Made by a program: the position numbers and the translations under genes
Source: Candidatus Segetimicrobium genomatis
Lineage (GTDB): Bacteria > Sysuimicrobiota > Sysuimicrobiia > Sysuimicrobiales > Segetimicrobiaceae
Reading direction: 5' to 3'
Length of the DNA stretch: 9,300 bases
Assembly: GCA_005882445.1 (NCBI GenBank)
Contig: VBAN01000043.1
Location: 1-9,300 of the forward strand
Shown: in pieces, positions 1-9,300 of the stretch
Layout of the letters: every line of letters starts with the position of its first letter
Position numbering within the stretch: the first letter of the stretch is position 1
Notes under the pieces: generated by a model
The model's database searches: none
The model's input: the letters and a program-made list of their open reading frames with translations, nothing else
Told to the model about the DNA's origin: nothing

Positions 1-898
1 CGAAGCTCAGCGCCGTCATCGTCCGGATGTCGAGCCGCGTCACCGGGCTCGGGTGACGCTGGGGGTAGGTCAGCGCGTACTGCACCGGCACCCGCATGTC
101 CGCGGGGCCGAGTTGGCCCAGGAGCGACCCGTCCACGAACTCCACCAGCGAGTGCACGATGCTCTGCGGATGGACCACGACCTCGATCGCCTCCGGGGCG
201 ATGCCGAACAGCCAGTGGGCCTCGATCACCTCCAGCCCCTTGTTCATGAGCGTGGCCGAGTCGATCGTCACCTTGGGGCCCATCGCCCACGTCGGGTGGC
301 GGAGGGCCTCCGCCGGGCCGACGGTGTCGAGGGCTTCGGCCGGCAGGCGCAGGAAGGGGCCCCCGGATGCCGTCAGCCAGAGGCGCGCGACATCGTGGCG
401 GGCGCGGCCGTCGAGGCACTGGAAGATCGCGGAATGCTCGCTGTCGACGGGCAGCAGGCGGGCGCGGGTCCTCTGCACCGCGGCCGTCACGAGCGCTCCC
501 CCGGCGACCAGCGCTTCCTTGGTCGCCAGGGCCACGTCCGTTCCCCCGCTGAGCGCGGCCACCGTGGGAGCGAGCCCCGCCGCTCCCGCCACGGCGACCA
601 GGACCAGGTCGGCGCCCGCTTCGGCCGCCAGGGTGGCGAGCCCCTGGGACCCCACGAGGATCTCCCCGCGCCAGCCGGAGGTGCCGGTGCGCAGCCGGGC
701 GGCCCCTTCCGCGGTCCCGACCGCGACCGCCGCCGGCCTGTGCTCGCGCACCTGCTCGATCAGCCGCGGGATGTTGGTGTGCCCCGCCAGCGCAACCACC
801 TGCACCTCGCCGGGATGCCCTTGAAGGTGCCGGACCACGTCCAGCGCGGTGCAGCCGACGGAGCCGGTCGAGCCCAGGATGGCGAGACGGCGCGTCAC
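1..898 (-). CDS. dxr: 1-deoxy-D-xylulose 5-phosphate reductoisomerase (Dxr/IspC), C-terminus cut by window edge
   Basis: This enzyme converts 1-deoxy-D-xylulose 5-phosphate to 2-C-methyl-D-erythritol 4-phosphate with NADPH and a divalent metal, the committed step of the cytosolic MEP isoprenoid pathway. I translated 299 codons by hand without a break; family members are near 390-400 residues, so about a quarter is missing off the left edge. Visible are the Rossmann motif GSTGSVG (residues 9-15), ATKEALV (125-131), the metal-ligand segment VDSEHSAIF with D152 and E154, the substrate loop TASGGPF (176-182), and the block MNKGLEVIEAHWLF with K220 and E223, matching E. coli K228 and E231. The GTG start overlaps the cdsA TGA as GTGA, and the Rossmann motif begins only nine residues in, as expected. 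Following uppS and cdsA, it supplies the precursors whose final product UppS assembles. Confidence 0.96.
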   Translation of the reverse strand, partial: MTRRLAILGSTGSVGCTALDVVRHLQGHPGEVQVVALAGHTNIPRLIEQVREHRPAAVAVGTAEGAARLRTGTSGWRGEILVGSQGLATLAAEAGADLVLVAVAGAAGLAPTVAALSGGTDVALATKEALVAGGALVTAAVQRTRARLLPVDSEHSAIFQCLDGRARHDVARLWLTASGGPFLRLPAEALDTVGPAEALRHPTWAMGPKVTIDSATLMNKGLEVIEAHWLFGIAPEAIEVVVHPQSIVHSLVEFVDGSLLGQLGPADMRVPVQYALTYPQRHPSPVTRLDIRTMTALSF

Positions 899-1800
899 GC
901 GTTCGGCCACCACAGCATCGTCACGTACCCCACGACCATCGCGAACAGGAGACCGTCGAAGCGGTCCAGGATCCCGCCGTGTCCCGGGAGAATCCGCCCC
1001 GCATCTTTCACCCCGACCTCCCGCTTGATCGCCGACTCCCAGAGATCCCCGAAGATGCTCGCGCCCGCGCACAGTCCGCCGACGGTGGCCGTCATGGAAA
1101 GCGGCATCCGGAACACCACTCCACACAGCACCCCCGCGGCCACGCCGGCCAGCACTCCGCCGGCGGCGCCCTCCAGGGACTTGTTCGGGCTGACCAGGGG
1201 GAGCAGTTTGTGCCGGCCCGCGGCCAGGCCGACGAAATACGCGGCGCTGTCGGCGGCCCAGACCACCAGGATCACGAGCAGCGCCGGGGCCGGGCCGCCG
1301 GTGTGTTCCGGACCGATCGCGAGCGCCCGGAGCCTGAGGATGTAGCTGAACAAATATCCGACGTAGAGCGCGCCGAGCACCGTGAGCCCGGTGTTCGCCA
1401 GCACGCGTTCGGGCCGGCCGCGCGGGAGTTGCGCCGCGACCGTCGAGACGAGCAGCCCGGGCAGGATCAGAGATTCCCACGTCTGGGGCCATGCCGCCGC
1501 GACGGCAAAGAGCACTCCGGCGATCATCCCGGCCGCGCGGACCGGCCGGTACCCGGCGCGCTCGGTCATCCGGTAGAGCTCATTGAGGCCGATCACGATC
1601 AGCGCGGCGGTGCCGACGAGCAGCCACGGGGTCCCGAGGATGACCGCCAGGAGGGTCAGGGGCATCCCGATCGCGGCGGTGGCCAGCCGGGTCGCCAGCC
1701 CGTGGGATCCCCCCCCGGGGGCCGGATGGTCGCGCGGGGCGCCTGAGTGCTCGGAGAGGCCCGTCGCCTGGAACAGGCTATCCAAGATCCACCCCGCCAA
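895..1800 (-). CDS. cdsA: Phosphatidate cytidylyltransferase (CDP-diglyceride synthase)
   Basis: CdsA is an integral membrane enzyme that makes CDP-diacylglycerol from phosphatidic acid and CTP, the branch point for bacterial phospholipids. The 301-residue product has multiple hydrophobic segments (about 40-75, 90-123, 137-155, 172-195, 212-250 and 283-298). It carries the family signature near the C-terminus: IKR at 258-260, then KDAGRILPGHGG (265-276) and LDRFD (278-282), plus VSPNKSLEG (203-211). The start is uncertain. The TTG at 1800 has no clear ribosome binding site, and a second in-frame TTG at 1785 follows a GGGGTGG. The homology-like start is nearer residue 35 (LATRLATAAIGMPL), so about 34 residues form a Gly/Pro-rich extension. 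That extension includes an 8-base homopolymer (1709-1716) where a sequencing indel would go unnoticed. The 5' end overlaps uppS; the stop overlaps dxr. Confidence 0.94.
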   Translation of the reverse strand: MAGWILDSLFQATGLSEHSGAPRDHPAPGGGSHGLATRLATAAIGMPLTLLAVILGTPWLLVGTAALIVIGLNELYRMTERAGYRPVRAAGMIAGVLFAVAAAWPQTWESLILPGLLVSTVAAQLPRGRPERVLANTGLTVLGALYVGYLFSYILRLRALAIGPEHTGGPAPALLVILVVWAADSAAYFVGLAAGRHKLLPLVSPNKSLEGAAGGVLAGVAAGVLCGVVFRMPLSMTATVGGLCAGASIFGDLWESAIKREVGVKDAGRILPGHGGILDRFDGLLFAMVVGYVTMLWWPNA

Positions 1801-2593
1801 ATCGCCGGGTGCGGGCCTGGAAGCCCTGGATCGCTTCGAAGAGGTCCAGCTTCCGAAAGTCAGGCCAGTGGATGTCCGTGAAATAGAGTTCGGCGTAGGC
1901 GGCCTGCCACAGGAGGAAATTGCTGAGCCGGTGCTCTCCCCCGGTGCGGATCAGCAGATCCGGATCGGGCAGGTCGGGCGCGAACAGGCGGCGCTCGAGC
2001 GCGTGCTCGTCGATGTCCTCGACCGTGAGCCGGCCCTCCACGACGTCCCGCGCCAGCCGCCGGGCCGCTTCGGTGATCTCGCTGCGGCCGCCGTAGTTGA
2101 GCGCCAGGTTCAAGGTGATCTGCGTGTTGCGCTGGGTGAGCGCGACGACCTGGGCGATGGCCGCCTGCACGCCCGGGGGCATTGCGTCGAGCAGGCCGGA
2201 CGCCCGAAAGCGCACGCCGTTCTGCTGCAGGTCCAGCGCCTCCTCCTGCGCCGCCTCGACCATCAGGGTCATCAGCGCCTCGACTTCATCGCGGGGTCTC
2301 CGCCAGTTCTCGGTGCTGAACGCGTAGAGGGTCAGCACCTCCACCCGACACTCCCGGGCCCCCTCGAGGGTGCGCCGCAGCGCTTCGCGCCCCACGCGGT
2401 GTCCTTCCACTCGGGGGAGACCCCGCAGCTCCGCCCACCGGCCGTTGCCATCCATGATGACGGCAATGTGCCGCGGCATCCGCGAAGGATCGAGGGCGGC
2501 GCGAAGCGTCTCCTCGCGCCACGCCAGGTCGGAGACCGTGCGGTCCTGGATCTTGCCCACGCAGTCGCTCCCTATGGGCGGCGTCTGATGCAT
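1778..2593 (-). CDS. uppS: Isoprenyl transferase / undecaprenyl diphosphate synthase
   Basis: A cytosolic cis-prenyltransferase that condenses isopentenyl diphosphate onto farnesyl diphosphate to give the C55 carrier lipid for peptidoglycan and other wall polymers. From the ATG at 2593 the protein is 271 residues, near family length. Motifs run in order: HIAVIMDGNGRWA with catalytic Asp48, LYAFSTENWRRP (residues 89-100), LNYGGRSE (165-172), and LIRTGGE (214-220) followed by SNFLLWQ (224-230) and ELYF with E235, the Mg-ligand position. RTGGE in place of RTSGE is a common variant. I prefer this start because GAGGGGG lies a few bases upstream. An upstream ATG at 2638 (or TTG at 2641) in the same frame would add 15-16 residues and remains possible. 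The 3' end overlaps the cdsA start. Confidence 0.95.
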   Translation of the reverse strand: MHQTPPIGSDCVGKIQDRTVSDLAWREETLRAALDPSRMPRHIAVIMDGNGRWAELRGLPRVEGHRVGREALRRTLEGARECRVEVLTLYAFSTENWRRPRDEVEALMTLMVEAAQEEALDLQQNGVRFRASGLLDAMPPGVQAAIAQVVALTQRNTQITLNLALNYGGRSEITEAARRLARDVVEGRLTVEDIDEHALERRLFAPDLPDPDLLIRTGGEHRLSNFLLWQAAYAELYFTDIHWPDFRKLDLFEAIQGFQARTRRFGGVDLG

Positions 2594-2596
2594 CGA

Positions 2597-2618
2597 GGCC
2601 CCCTCAACCGAGGGGGCC
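2597..2618 (-). promoter_or_regulatory. Perfect 9-bp inverted repeat over the uppS ribosome binding site
   Basis: Bases 2597-2605 (GGCCCCCTC) and 2610-2618 (GAGGGGGCC) are exact reverse complements separated by AACC, giving a GC-rich 9-bp hairpin with a 4-base loop. In the leftward mRNA the 3' arm contains the GAGGGGG Shine-Dalgarno-like sequence just upstream of the ATG at 2593, so folding would hide that site. No U-tract follows, so it does not look like an intrinsic terminator. If uppS starts at 2638 the same bases are coding and the hairpin may be incidental. The structure is seen directly; the regulatory role is inferred. Confidence 0.45.
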
Positions 2619-2662
2619 GGCCGTGCTCCCCATCTCATCAAGCCCGAGTCCGGGAGGGCGGC

Positions 2663-2907
2663 TCACACCCGCGCGTCGGCCGAGCGCTCGCCGCACACGG
2701 CCAAGACCAGCCGTCCGTCCGCGTCCACACGCTGCCGGACGACCCGCCGGGGATCCTGGAGCACCCGGCGGGGCGGGCGGGTCTCCACGACCGCGCCCAC
2801 CGTCCATCCCGCGGCGCCGACCGCGCCCTGAGCATCTTCCAATGTATACCCCACAACGTCGGGAGGACGACCGGCAGGACGTTCCGGCGCGCGCCCTGGA
2901 CCCGGCA

Positions 2908-2908
<1 letters not shown>
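2663..2908 (-). CDS. Small single-PASTA-domain-like protein of unknown function
   Basis: An 81-residue protein with no signal peptide or membrane segment. After a Pro/Arg-rich head (residues 1-15) it reads PPDVVGYTLEDAQGAVGAAG and then WTVGAVVET. This matches the first half of a PASTA repeat (P-DVVG, EA-like helix, AAG-hydrophobic-V). The second half (RVVRQRV near 55-61, then GRLVLAVC near 65-72) resembles the closing strands, but without the usual DP..G spacing. PASTA domains normally sit on serine/threonine kinases or penicillin-binding proteins and sense wall fragments; here the domain stands alone. The ATG shares its A with the native frr stop (TGATG), and the last RRF codons supply a GGAGG four bases ahead, so translation is coupled to frr. 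uppS follows about 70 bases later, suggesting but not proving an envelope link. The gene is credible; its function is not known. Confidence 0.72.
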
Positions 2909-4721
<1,813 letters not shown>

Positions 4722-4735
4722 CTTCGACGGCCTCC

Positions 4736-5505
4736 TCAGGCAGCTGAGCCATGGGCGCCGGCTCGACCTCCTCGCCGTCCGCGGCGGCCGCCGCTTCCTC
4801 CTCGACCACTTCGGCCTTGCGCCGCTCCTCGTACCCCTCCTGGGCGGCGTTGGCGACGCGATTCGTGATCAGCCGGACGGCCCGGATCGCGTCGTCGTTG
4901 CCTGGGATGGGGTAGTCCGCCTCGTCCGGATCGCAGTTGGTGTCGATGATCGCGACGATCGGGATCCGGAGCTTCCGCGCTTCGGCGATCGCGATGTGCT
5001 CTTTGCGGGTATCCACCACGAACATCGCCGCCGGCAGGGACTTCATGTCGGCGATCCCGCTGAGGTATTTCTCCAACCGGGCCAGCTCGTCCATGAGGTG
5101 CGCCTGCTCCCGCTTGGGCAGGATTTCCAGCGTCCCGTTGTCGCGGATTTCGATGAGTTCCCGCAGGCGGTCGATCCGGCTCTTGATCGTGTTGAAGTTC
5201 GTGAGCATGCCGCCGAGCCATCGCTGGTTCACAAAGAACTGGTGCGCCCGGGTCGCCTCTTCGTGGATCGCGTCCTGCGCCTGCTTTTTGGTCCCGACGA
5301 ACAGGACCGACCCGCCCGCCGCGACCGTTTCCCGCACAAATTTATAGGCCCCCTCGATGAGGGGGACCGATTTCTGCAGATCGATAATATGAATCCCGTT
5401 GCGCTGCGTAAAGATAAACGCCGCCATCTTGGGGTTCCACCGCCGGGTCTGATGGCCGAAGTGGACCCCCGCCTCGAGCAGTTGTTTCATCGTGACTACC
5501 GGCAC
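4736..5505 (-). CDS. rpsB: 30S ribosomal protein S2; frame disturbed near its 3' end
   Basis: S2 is a primary component of the 30S subunit. From GTG at 5505, preceded by AAAGGAG, the protein begins [20 protein letters not shown], then [37 protein letters not shown] (90-103), [12 protein letters not shown] (165-176) and [19 protein letters not shown] (192-210). The conserved core ends near residue 233 and an acidic Ala/Glu tail follows. The expected stop is missing in this frame: translation would continue to a stop at 4324, adding about 130 residues from the tsf +1 frame. A TGA at 4738-4736, overlapping the tsf AGGAGG as TGAGGAGG, lies one frame away and is the likely native end. The given end assumes this; one missing base (or two extra) between about 4740 and 4810 would explain it. 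Identity is secure; the exact 3' end is not. Confidence 0.93.
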
Positions 5506-5637
5506 TCGCGTTCGCTCTCCTTTCCGGTTCGCCTCCGCCCCCCTCATCCCGCGCCGGAACCCGGGGACGTCCCGGCTCTCGCCATAGGCACAGGTCCCGG
5601 GCACCGCCGACGCCGTCATGGGGCGTGCTGAAAGTCC
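5506..5637 (-). promoter_or_regulatory. Untranslated leader of the rpsB operon with candidate alternative hairpins
   Basis: About 130 bases separate the predicted transcription start from the rpsB GTG, long for this compact region and without a recognisable gene. It contains a local inverted repeat at 5561-5565/5571-5575 centred on the palindrome GGGACGTCCC (5564-5573). A second copy of the motif (5594-5601) could instead pair with 5560-5568 with one bulged base, so two mutually exclusive folds are possible. S2 represses its own rpsB-tsf mRNA through the leader in E. coli, so a similar site here is a reasonable inference. The ribosome binding site AAAGGAG lies near 5517-5523. Confidence 0.4.
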
Positions 5638-5643
5638 TGCCGT

Positions 5644-5667
5644 AGTATAACATAGGCCTCTGGTCAA
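5644..5667 (-). promoter_or_regulatory. Extended -10 promoter for the rpsB operon
   Basis: Reading leftward, TATACT (5649-5644) is immediately preceded by TGT (5652-5650), giving a consensus-like extended -10 element TGnTATACT in an otherwise very GC-rich background. A TTGACC hexamer (5667-5662) lies upstream, but only 12 bases away, too close to be a standard -35. The extended -10 probably carries most of the activity. The position, between the hslU stop and rpsB, is where a separate promoter for the rpsB-tsf operon is expected. Confidence 0.6.
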
Positions 5668-5674
5668 ATGCACG

Positions 5675-5695
5675 CCGCGCGGAACACGCGCGCGG
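5675..5695 (-). terminator. Weak GC hairpin after hslU, possible terminator
   Basis: CCGCGCG (5675-5681) and CGCGCGG (5689-5695) form a perfect 7-bp stem with a 7-base loop, 12 bases beyond the hslU stop. In the leftward transcript only a short T run (ATTTG) follows several bases later, so it is at best an inefficient intrinsic terminator. It could attenuate read-through from topA-hslVU into rpsB. Confidence 0.35.
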
Positions 5696-5707
5696 TGCGG
5701 GGCGAAC

Positions 5708-7135
5708 CTAGAGGATGTAGCGGCTGAGGTCGCGGTCGGCGAGGATGCCGCTCAGGCGATCGCGCACGTAGGCCGCGTCGATCACCACGTGGGGGGCGGA
5801 TTCGGGAGCGGCGAACGAGATCTCCTCGGTCACCCGCTCCAGAATGGTGTGGAGGCGCCGGGCGCCGATGTCCTCCGTCTCGGCGTTGACCCGGCGGGCG
5901 ATGCTCGCCAGTTCACGGATGCCGTCGGGGGTAAACTCCGCCCGGACCCCTTCCGTCGAGAGCAGCGCGGTGTACTGCTTGGTGAGCGCATTCTCGGGAT
6001 CGACCAGGATCCGGACGAAATCGTCTTCGGTCAGCGGCTGGAGTTCGACGCGGATGGAAAGGCGCCCCTGGAGCTCCGGGATCAGGTCCGACGGCTTCGC
6101 GACGTGAAACGCCCCCGCCGCGATAAAGAGGACATGGTCGGTCCGCACCGGCCCGTGCTTCGTCGTGACCGTCGATCCTTCCAGGATCGGGAGGATATCG
6201 CGCTGGACGCCCTCGCGCGAGACGTCCGGCCCGGCCCCCCCGGCCGGCCCGGCGATCTTGTCCAGTTCGTCGATAAAGATGATGCCCGACTCTTCCGCCC
6301 GGCGGATGCCCTCGCGGACCGCTTCATCCGGATCGATCAGCTTTTGCGCCTCTTCGCTCGTCAGCACCCGGAGCGCTTCCGGCACCGCCATGCGGCGGCG
6401 CTTGCGCCGCCGGGGCAGGACGTTGCCGAACAGATCCTGGAGGTTGATCCCCATCTCCTCCGCCCCGTGGCCCGAGAACACCTCGATCATCGGGGACCCG
6501 GCTTCCTCCACCTCGATCTCCACCATCTCCTGGTCGAGCTCGCCCCGCGCCAGCCGATCCCGCAGGGTCGCGCGCCGCTCCAGGACCTCCGCCGGCGTCC
6601 CCTCCGACGGCGGCGCCGCCGGGGCGGCGGACCGGCCGCCGAACAACGCCTCCAGCGGATTGGCGAACGTGGCGTCCCGCCGGGGGGACGGCGCCAGGAG
6701 CTCGATCAGGCGCTCGCGGGCCTGGGCGGCGGCTCTCGCCTCGACGGCGCGCATGCGCTCGGCCCGCACCATCTGGACCGCGGCCTCCGCCAGGTCGCGC
6801 ACCATCGAGTCGACGTCCCGCCCGACGTACCCGACCTCGGTGAACTTGGTCGCCTCCACCTTGACGAACGGCGCGGCCGCGAGCCGGGCCAGCCGTCGGG
6901 CGATCTCGGTCTTGCCGACCCCCGTCGGCCCGATCATCAGGATGTTCTTGGGGATGATCTCGTCCCGCAGGTCCGGCCCGAGGCGGCTCCGCCGGTAGCG
7001 GTTGCGCAGGGCGATGGCCACCGAGCGCTTCGCCGCCGCCTGCCCGACGATGTACTTATCGAGCTCCTCGACGATCCGGCGCGGCGTCAGCGCGTCCATC
7101 GGCAGGGGCGGATCGCGGCGGGGATCCGGGGTCAT
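5708..7135 (-). CDS. hslU: ATP-dependent protease ATPase subunit HslU (ClpY)
   Basis: HslU is the AAA+ unfoldase that caps HslV and threads substrates into it. In the 475-residue product the N-terminal domain begins [20 protein letters not shown] and contains Walker A GPTGVGKT (69-76) and the pore loop GYVG (102-105). A variable intermediate domain (about 110-245, with an Ala/Pro-rich insert near 165-180) follows, then Walker [10 protein letters not shown] (285-293). The C-terminal domain has the sensor-2 segment ARRLHTILE (425-433). The last residues, DLSRYIL, match the family tail that inserts between HslV subunits to activate it. The ATG at 7135 overlaps the hslV stop as ATGA. An internal ATG at 7099 matches the usual family N-terminus but lacks a ribosome binding site. 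All catalytic residues are present and the frame is intact. Confidence 0.97.
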   Translation of the reverse strand: MTPDPRRDPPLPMDALTPRRIVEELDKYIVGQAAAKRSVAIALRNRYRRSRLGPDLRDEIIPKNILMIGPTGVGKTEIARRLARLAAAPFVKVEATKFTEVGYVGRDVDSMVRDLAEAAVQMVRAERMRAVEARAAAQARERLIELLAPSPRRDATFANPLEALFGGRSAAPAAPPSEGTPAEVLERRATLRDRLARGELDQEMVEIEVEEAGSPMIEVFSGHGAEEMGINLQDLFGNVLPRRRKRRRMAVPEALRVLTSEEAQKLIDPDEAVREGIRRAEESGIIFIDELDKIAGPAGGAGPDVSREGVQRDILPILEGSTVTTKHGPVRTDHVLFIAAGAFHVAKPSDLIPELQGRLSIRVELQPLTEDDFVRILVDPENALTKQYTALLSTEGVRAEFTPDGIRELASIARRVNAETEDIGARRLHTILERVTEEISFAAPESAPHVVIDAAYVRDRLSGILADRDLSRYIL

Positions 7136-7659
7136 GGGCGGAGGACCTCGACGGTGATGCGGTCGTTGGTGAAGACGCAGATCTCCGCGGCGAGGCGCAG
7201 CGCCTCGCGGGCGACCTCCTCCGCGGACAGCGTCGAGTGCCGCAGCAGCGCGCGGGCGGCCGCCAGGGCGTAGGGCCCGCCCGACCCGACGGCGGCCACG
7301 CCATCGTCAGGCTCCACGATGTCGCCGCTCCCCGACAGCACAAAGATATGCTCCCGGTCCGCAACGACCATGAGGGCTTCCAGCCTCCGGAGGATCCGGT
7401 CGGTCCGCCAGTCCTTGGCCAGTTCGACCGCCGCCCGGGGGAGGTTTCCGTGATAGGCGGTCAGCTTCTGCTCGAGCTTCTCGAAGAGGGTGAGCCCGTC
7501 GGCGGCCGAGCCGGCGAACCCAAGGAGCACCCCATCGGCGACGCGCCGCACCTTCTTCGCTCCTTGCTTGAGCACCGTGTTCCCGGCGCTCACCTGCCCG
7601 TCGCCGGCCACGGCGACCACCCCATCGCGCCGCACGGCGAGGATGGTCGTCGACCGCAT
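7132..7659 (-). CDS. hslV: ATP-dependent protease proteolytic subunit HslV (ClpQ)
   Basis: HslV is a proteasome-beta-like threonine peptidase forming a double hexamer with HslU. The 175-residue product reads [13 protein letters not shown]; Thr4 is the expected nucleophile after removal of three residues. GDGQ (19-22), the lysine pair at 35-36 containing the Lys33 equivalent, GFAGSAAD (47-54), [19 protein letters not shown] (77-95) and [15 protein letters not shown] (126-140) follow. It looks closer to Thermotoga and Bacillota HslV than to the E. coli form. The ATG at 7659 is chosen because it puts the catalytic Thr at the usual place, though no strong ribosome binding site is visible. It lies 44 bases after topA, without the xerC or trmFO genes that intervene in many Bacillota. 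Confidence 0.97.
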   Translation of the reverse strand: MRSTTILAVRRDGVVAVAGDGQVSAGNTVLKQGAKKVRRVADGVLLGFAGSAADGLTLFEKLEQKLTAYHGNLPRAAVELAKDWRTDRILRRLEALMVVADREHIFVLSGSGDIVEPDDGVAAVGSGGPYALAAARALLRHSTLSAEEVAREALRLAAEICVFTNDRITVEVLRP

Positions 7660-7675
7660 CCGCGCCGTCGCAGGC

Positions 7676-7697
7676 CCGCGGACGCCGTGTCCCGCGG
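7676..7697 (-). repeat. Imperfect inverted repeat between topA and hslV
   Basis: CCGCGGAC (7676-7683) pairs with GTCCCGCGG (7689-7697) with one bulged base around a 5-base loop, filling much of the 44-base gap between the topA stop and the hslV start. There is no U-tract. It may be an RNA-processing or translational element for hslV, or incidental in GC-rich DNA. Confidence 0.3.
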
Positions 7698-7703
7698 CAG
7701 ATG

Positions 7704-9300
7704 TCAGGACGGAGCCCCGACCTGCTCGACCTCCCGAGGCTTCGGGGCTTCTTTGTATTCGCACTCCTTGTTGCTGCAGACCACCGGCGTGGGCGCGCCC
7801 CGCCTGGCCCGCTTGGCGACCAGCATCTGGCCGCAGACGGGGCAGGTCCGGCCGGTAGGCCGATCCCACGAGGTAAACGTGCACGCCGGATAATTGGCGC
7901 ATCCGAAGAACATCCGTCCCTTCCTGGTGCGCCGCTCCACAATTTCGCCGCCGTCGGTCGGACACCGGACGCCGATGCCGACCGGCCGCGTGTACGAGCA
8001 CTCCGGGTATCCGGAGCAGGCGATGAACAGGCCGTAGCGGCCGCGCCGCTTGACGAGCGCCTTGCCGCACCGCGGACACGGCTCCCCGCTCTCCTCGGGC
8101 GCCATCTCGACCTCTTCGATGTTCTGCTCCGCCATGTGCAACACCTCGGCGAAGGGCCCGTAGAACCCGCGGAGCAGCCGCACCCAGTCCTCCTGCCCTT
8201 CCTCCACCCGGTCGAGATCCTCCTCCATGTGGGCGGTGAAATCGACATCGACCACCCTGGCAAAGTGCTCGACCAGCAGGGAGTTGACGAGGATGCCGAG
8301 TTCCGTCGGGTACATCCGCCGGTCCTCCACCTCCACATAGCCGCGGTGCTTGACCGTTTCGATGATCGGCGCGTAGGTGCTGGGCCGGCCAATCCCGCGC
8401 TCTTCCAGCGCGCGCACCAGCGTCGCCTCCGTGTAGCGGGGCGGCGGCTGGGTGAAGTGCTGGGCCGGATCGAGGCCCAGCAGGCGCAGGCGCTCTTGCT
8501 CCTGCACATCGGGCAGCCAGCCCTCGGGCGCGTCCTCCTCATCGTTGTCGCGCCCCTCCATATAGACACGCAGGAACCCCGGGAACTTCACGCGCGACCC
8601 GGTGGCCCGGAAGAGGTAGGAGCCGGCGGTGATGTCCACGGCGAGCGTGTCGAGCACCGCCGAGGCCATCTGGCTGGCGACGAAGCGCTCCCAGATCAGC
8701 CGGTAGACCTTGTGCTGGTCGGCCTTGAGGAACGGCTTCATGACCTCCGGGGTCCGGAGGACCGACGTCGGCCGGATGGCCTCGTGGGCCCCCTGCGCGT
8801 TCCGGCGGGACGTATACTGGCGCGGCTGCGCGGGGACGTAGGGCGCGCCGAACGTCTGCCCGACGTAGTCCCGGGCCTGCACCTGGGCTTCTTCGGCCAC
8901 CCGGACGGCGTCGGTGCGCATGTAGGTGATCAATCCCACGGTGCCTTCCGCCCCGACGTCCATGCCTTCGTAGAGCTGCTGCGCCACGACCATCGTGCGC
9001 GCGGCCGAGTAGCCCAGCTTCCGGTTCGCCTCCTGCTGGAGGGTGCTCGTCGTGAACGGCGCGGCCGGGTGGCGCTGCTGATCTTTGCGGCGGATCTCCG
9101 AGACGCTGAACGGCGCCTGCTCCAGTTCCTGCACGATCGCCTTGGCGGCCGCCTCGTTCGGGATCTCGATCTTCTCTCCGCCCTTGCCGTCGGAGGCGGC
9201 GGCGTCCTTCGTCTTGCCGACGAGCCGGGCGACGAACGGCGCCGTCTCGCCTTCCCGCGCCAACCGCGCGGCGATCGACCAGTACTCCTGGGGCACGAAG
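7704..9300 (-). CDS. topA: DNA topoisomerase I, N-terminus cut by window edge
   Basis: A type IA topoisomerase that relaxes negative supercoils by cutting one strand through a 5'-phosphotyrosine. The fragment enters at FVPQEYW and keeps 532 codons plus the stop; the Toprim domain, roughly the first 280 residues, lies outside. The catalytic tyrosine is in [10 protein letters not shown] (Tyr codon 8924-8922). HEAIRPT and [16 protein letters not shown] follow. The C-terminus carries three zinc-finger-like repeats: CPRC..C..C (7 to 8 kb region, codons near 8078-8000), CPTD..C..C and CPVC..C..C. The second has Asp at the second cysteine position (codon 7955-7953), so it may not bind zinc normally. 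It probably shares a transcript with hslVU downstream. Confidence 0.97.
   Translation of the reverse strand, partial: FVPQEYWSIAARLAREGETAPFVARLVGKTKDAAASDGKGGEKIEIPNEAAAKAIVQELEQAPFSVSEIRRKDQQRHPAAPFTTSTLQQEANRKLGYSAARTMVVAQQLYEGMDVGAEGTVGLITYMRTDAVRVAEEAQVQARDYVGQTFGAPYVPAQPRQYTSRRNAQGAHEAIRPTSVLRTPEVMKPFLKADQHKVYRLIWERFVASQMASAVLDTLAVDITAGSYLFRATGSRVKFPGFLRVYMEGRDNDEEDAPEGWLPDVQEQERLRLLGLDPAQHFTQPPPRYTEATLVRALEERGIGRPSTYAPIIETVKHRGYVEVEDRRMYPTELGILVNSLLVEHFARVVDVDFTAHMEEDLDRVEEGQEDWVRLLRGFYGPFAEVLHMAEQNIEEVEMAPEESGEPCPRCGKALVKRRGRYGLFIACSGYPECSYTRPVGIGVRCPTDGGEIVERRTRKGRMFFGCANYPACTFTSWDRPTGRTCPVCGQMLVAKRARRGAPTPVVCSNKECEYKEAPKPREVEQVGAPS

Noticed and set aside
4736..4830. Programmed -1 frameshift at the end of rpsB
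   Set aside because: No slippery heptamer or clear downstream stimulator is visible, and S2 is not known to need recoding. An indel is simpler.
5506..5673. In-frame N-terminal extension of S2 through the leader
   Set aside because: The frame is open but not conserved-looking, and the GTG at 5505 has an AAAGGAG and gives the usual S2 N-terminus.
5789..7273. 494-codon plus-strand open frame across hslU and hslV
   Set aside because: It is antisense to fully conserved HslU with all motifs and has an Arg/Asp/Leu-rich composition typical of reverse frames.

Overview
The window is a stretch of GC-rich bacterial core genome (roughly two thirds or more G+C by eye). All ten recognisable protein genes plus one small unassigned gene are transcribed leftward, on the minus strand. 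The gene set and order (topA, hslV, hslU, rpsB, tsf, pyrH, frr, uppS, cdsA, dxr) is the classic translation/envelope cluster. The direct topA-hslVU-rpsB linkage, the short (197 aa) EF-Ts and a Thermotoga/Bacillota-like HslV suggest a deep-branching Terrabacteria-type lineage (Bacillota-, Armatimonadota- or Chloroflexota-like). I cannot place it more precisely from sequence alone. Start codons are often not ATG: GTG for dxr, frr and rpsB, TTG for tsf and probably cdsA.

Reading in the direction of transcription: 9300-7704 is the C-terminal two thirds of DNA topoisomerase I, cut by the window edge. 7659-5708 is hslV-hslU, coupled by a 4-base overlap, encoding the ATP-dependent HslUV protease. 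A 202-base gap (5506-5707) follows. It holds a weak GC hairpin that may end the hslU transcript, a perfect extended -10 promoter, and a roughly 130-base structured leader in front of rpsB. From 5505 to the left edge runs one tightly packed operon: rpsB and tsf (ribosomal protein S2 and EF-Ts), pyrH (UMP kinase), frr (ribosome recycling factor), a small single-PASTA-domain gene, uppS and cdsA (undecaprenyl diphosphate and CDP-diacylglycerol synthesis), and dxr (the committed step of the MEP isoprenoid pathway), which is truncated at the left edge. Most junctions are 1-29 base overlaps, so translational coupling is likely. The operon joins translation, pyrimidine nucleotide supply and the isoprenoid/phospholipid precursors for the envelope.

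Two essential genes are not intact as written. frr keeps its N-terminal 148 residues and its C-terminal 12 residues, but about 73 bases between them are missing and the frame changes. The rpsB frame has no stop at the end of the S2 domain and runs 398 bases into tsf, whereas a TGA placed exactly on the tsf ribosome binding site lies one frame away. Both look like indels in the sequence (an assembly or consensus problem, or real mutation) rather than a new recoding system. The most interesting biology is modest: the PASTA mini-gene translationally coupled to frr, the putative rpsB leader, and a perfect hairpin covering the uppS ribosome binding site. I see no mobile element, CRISPR array, tRNA, rRNA or clearly new system.
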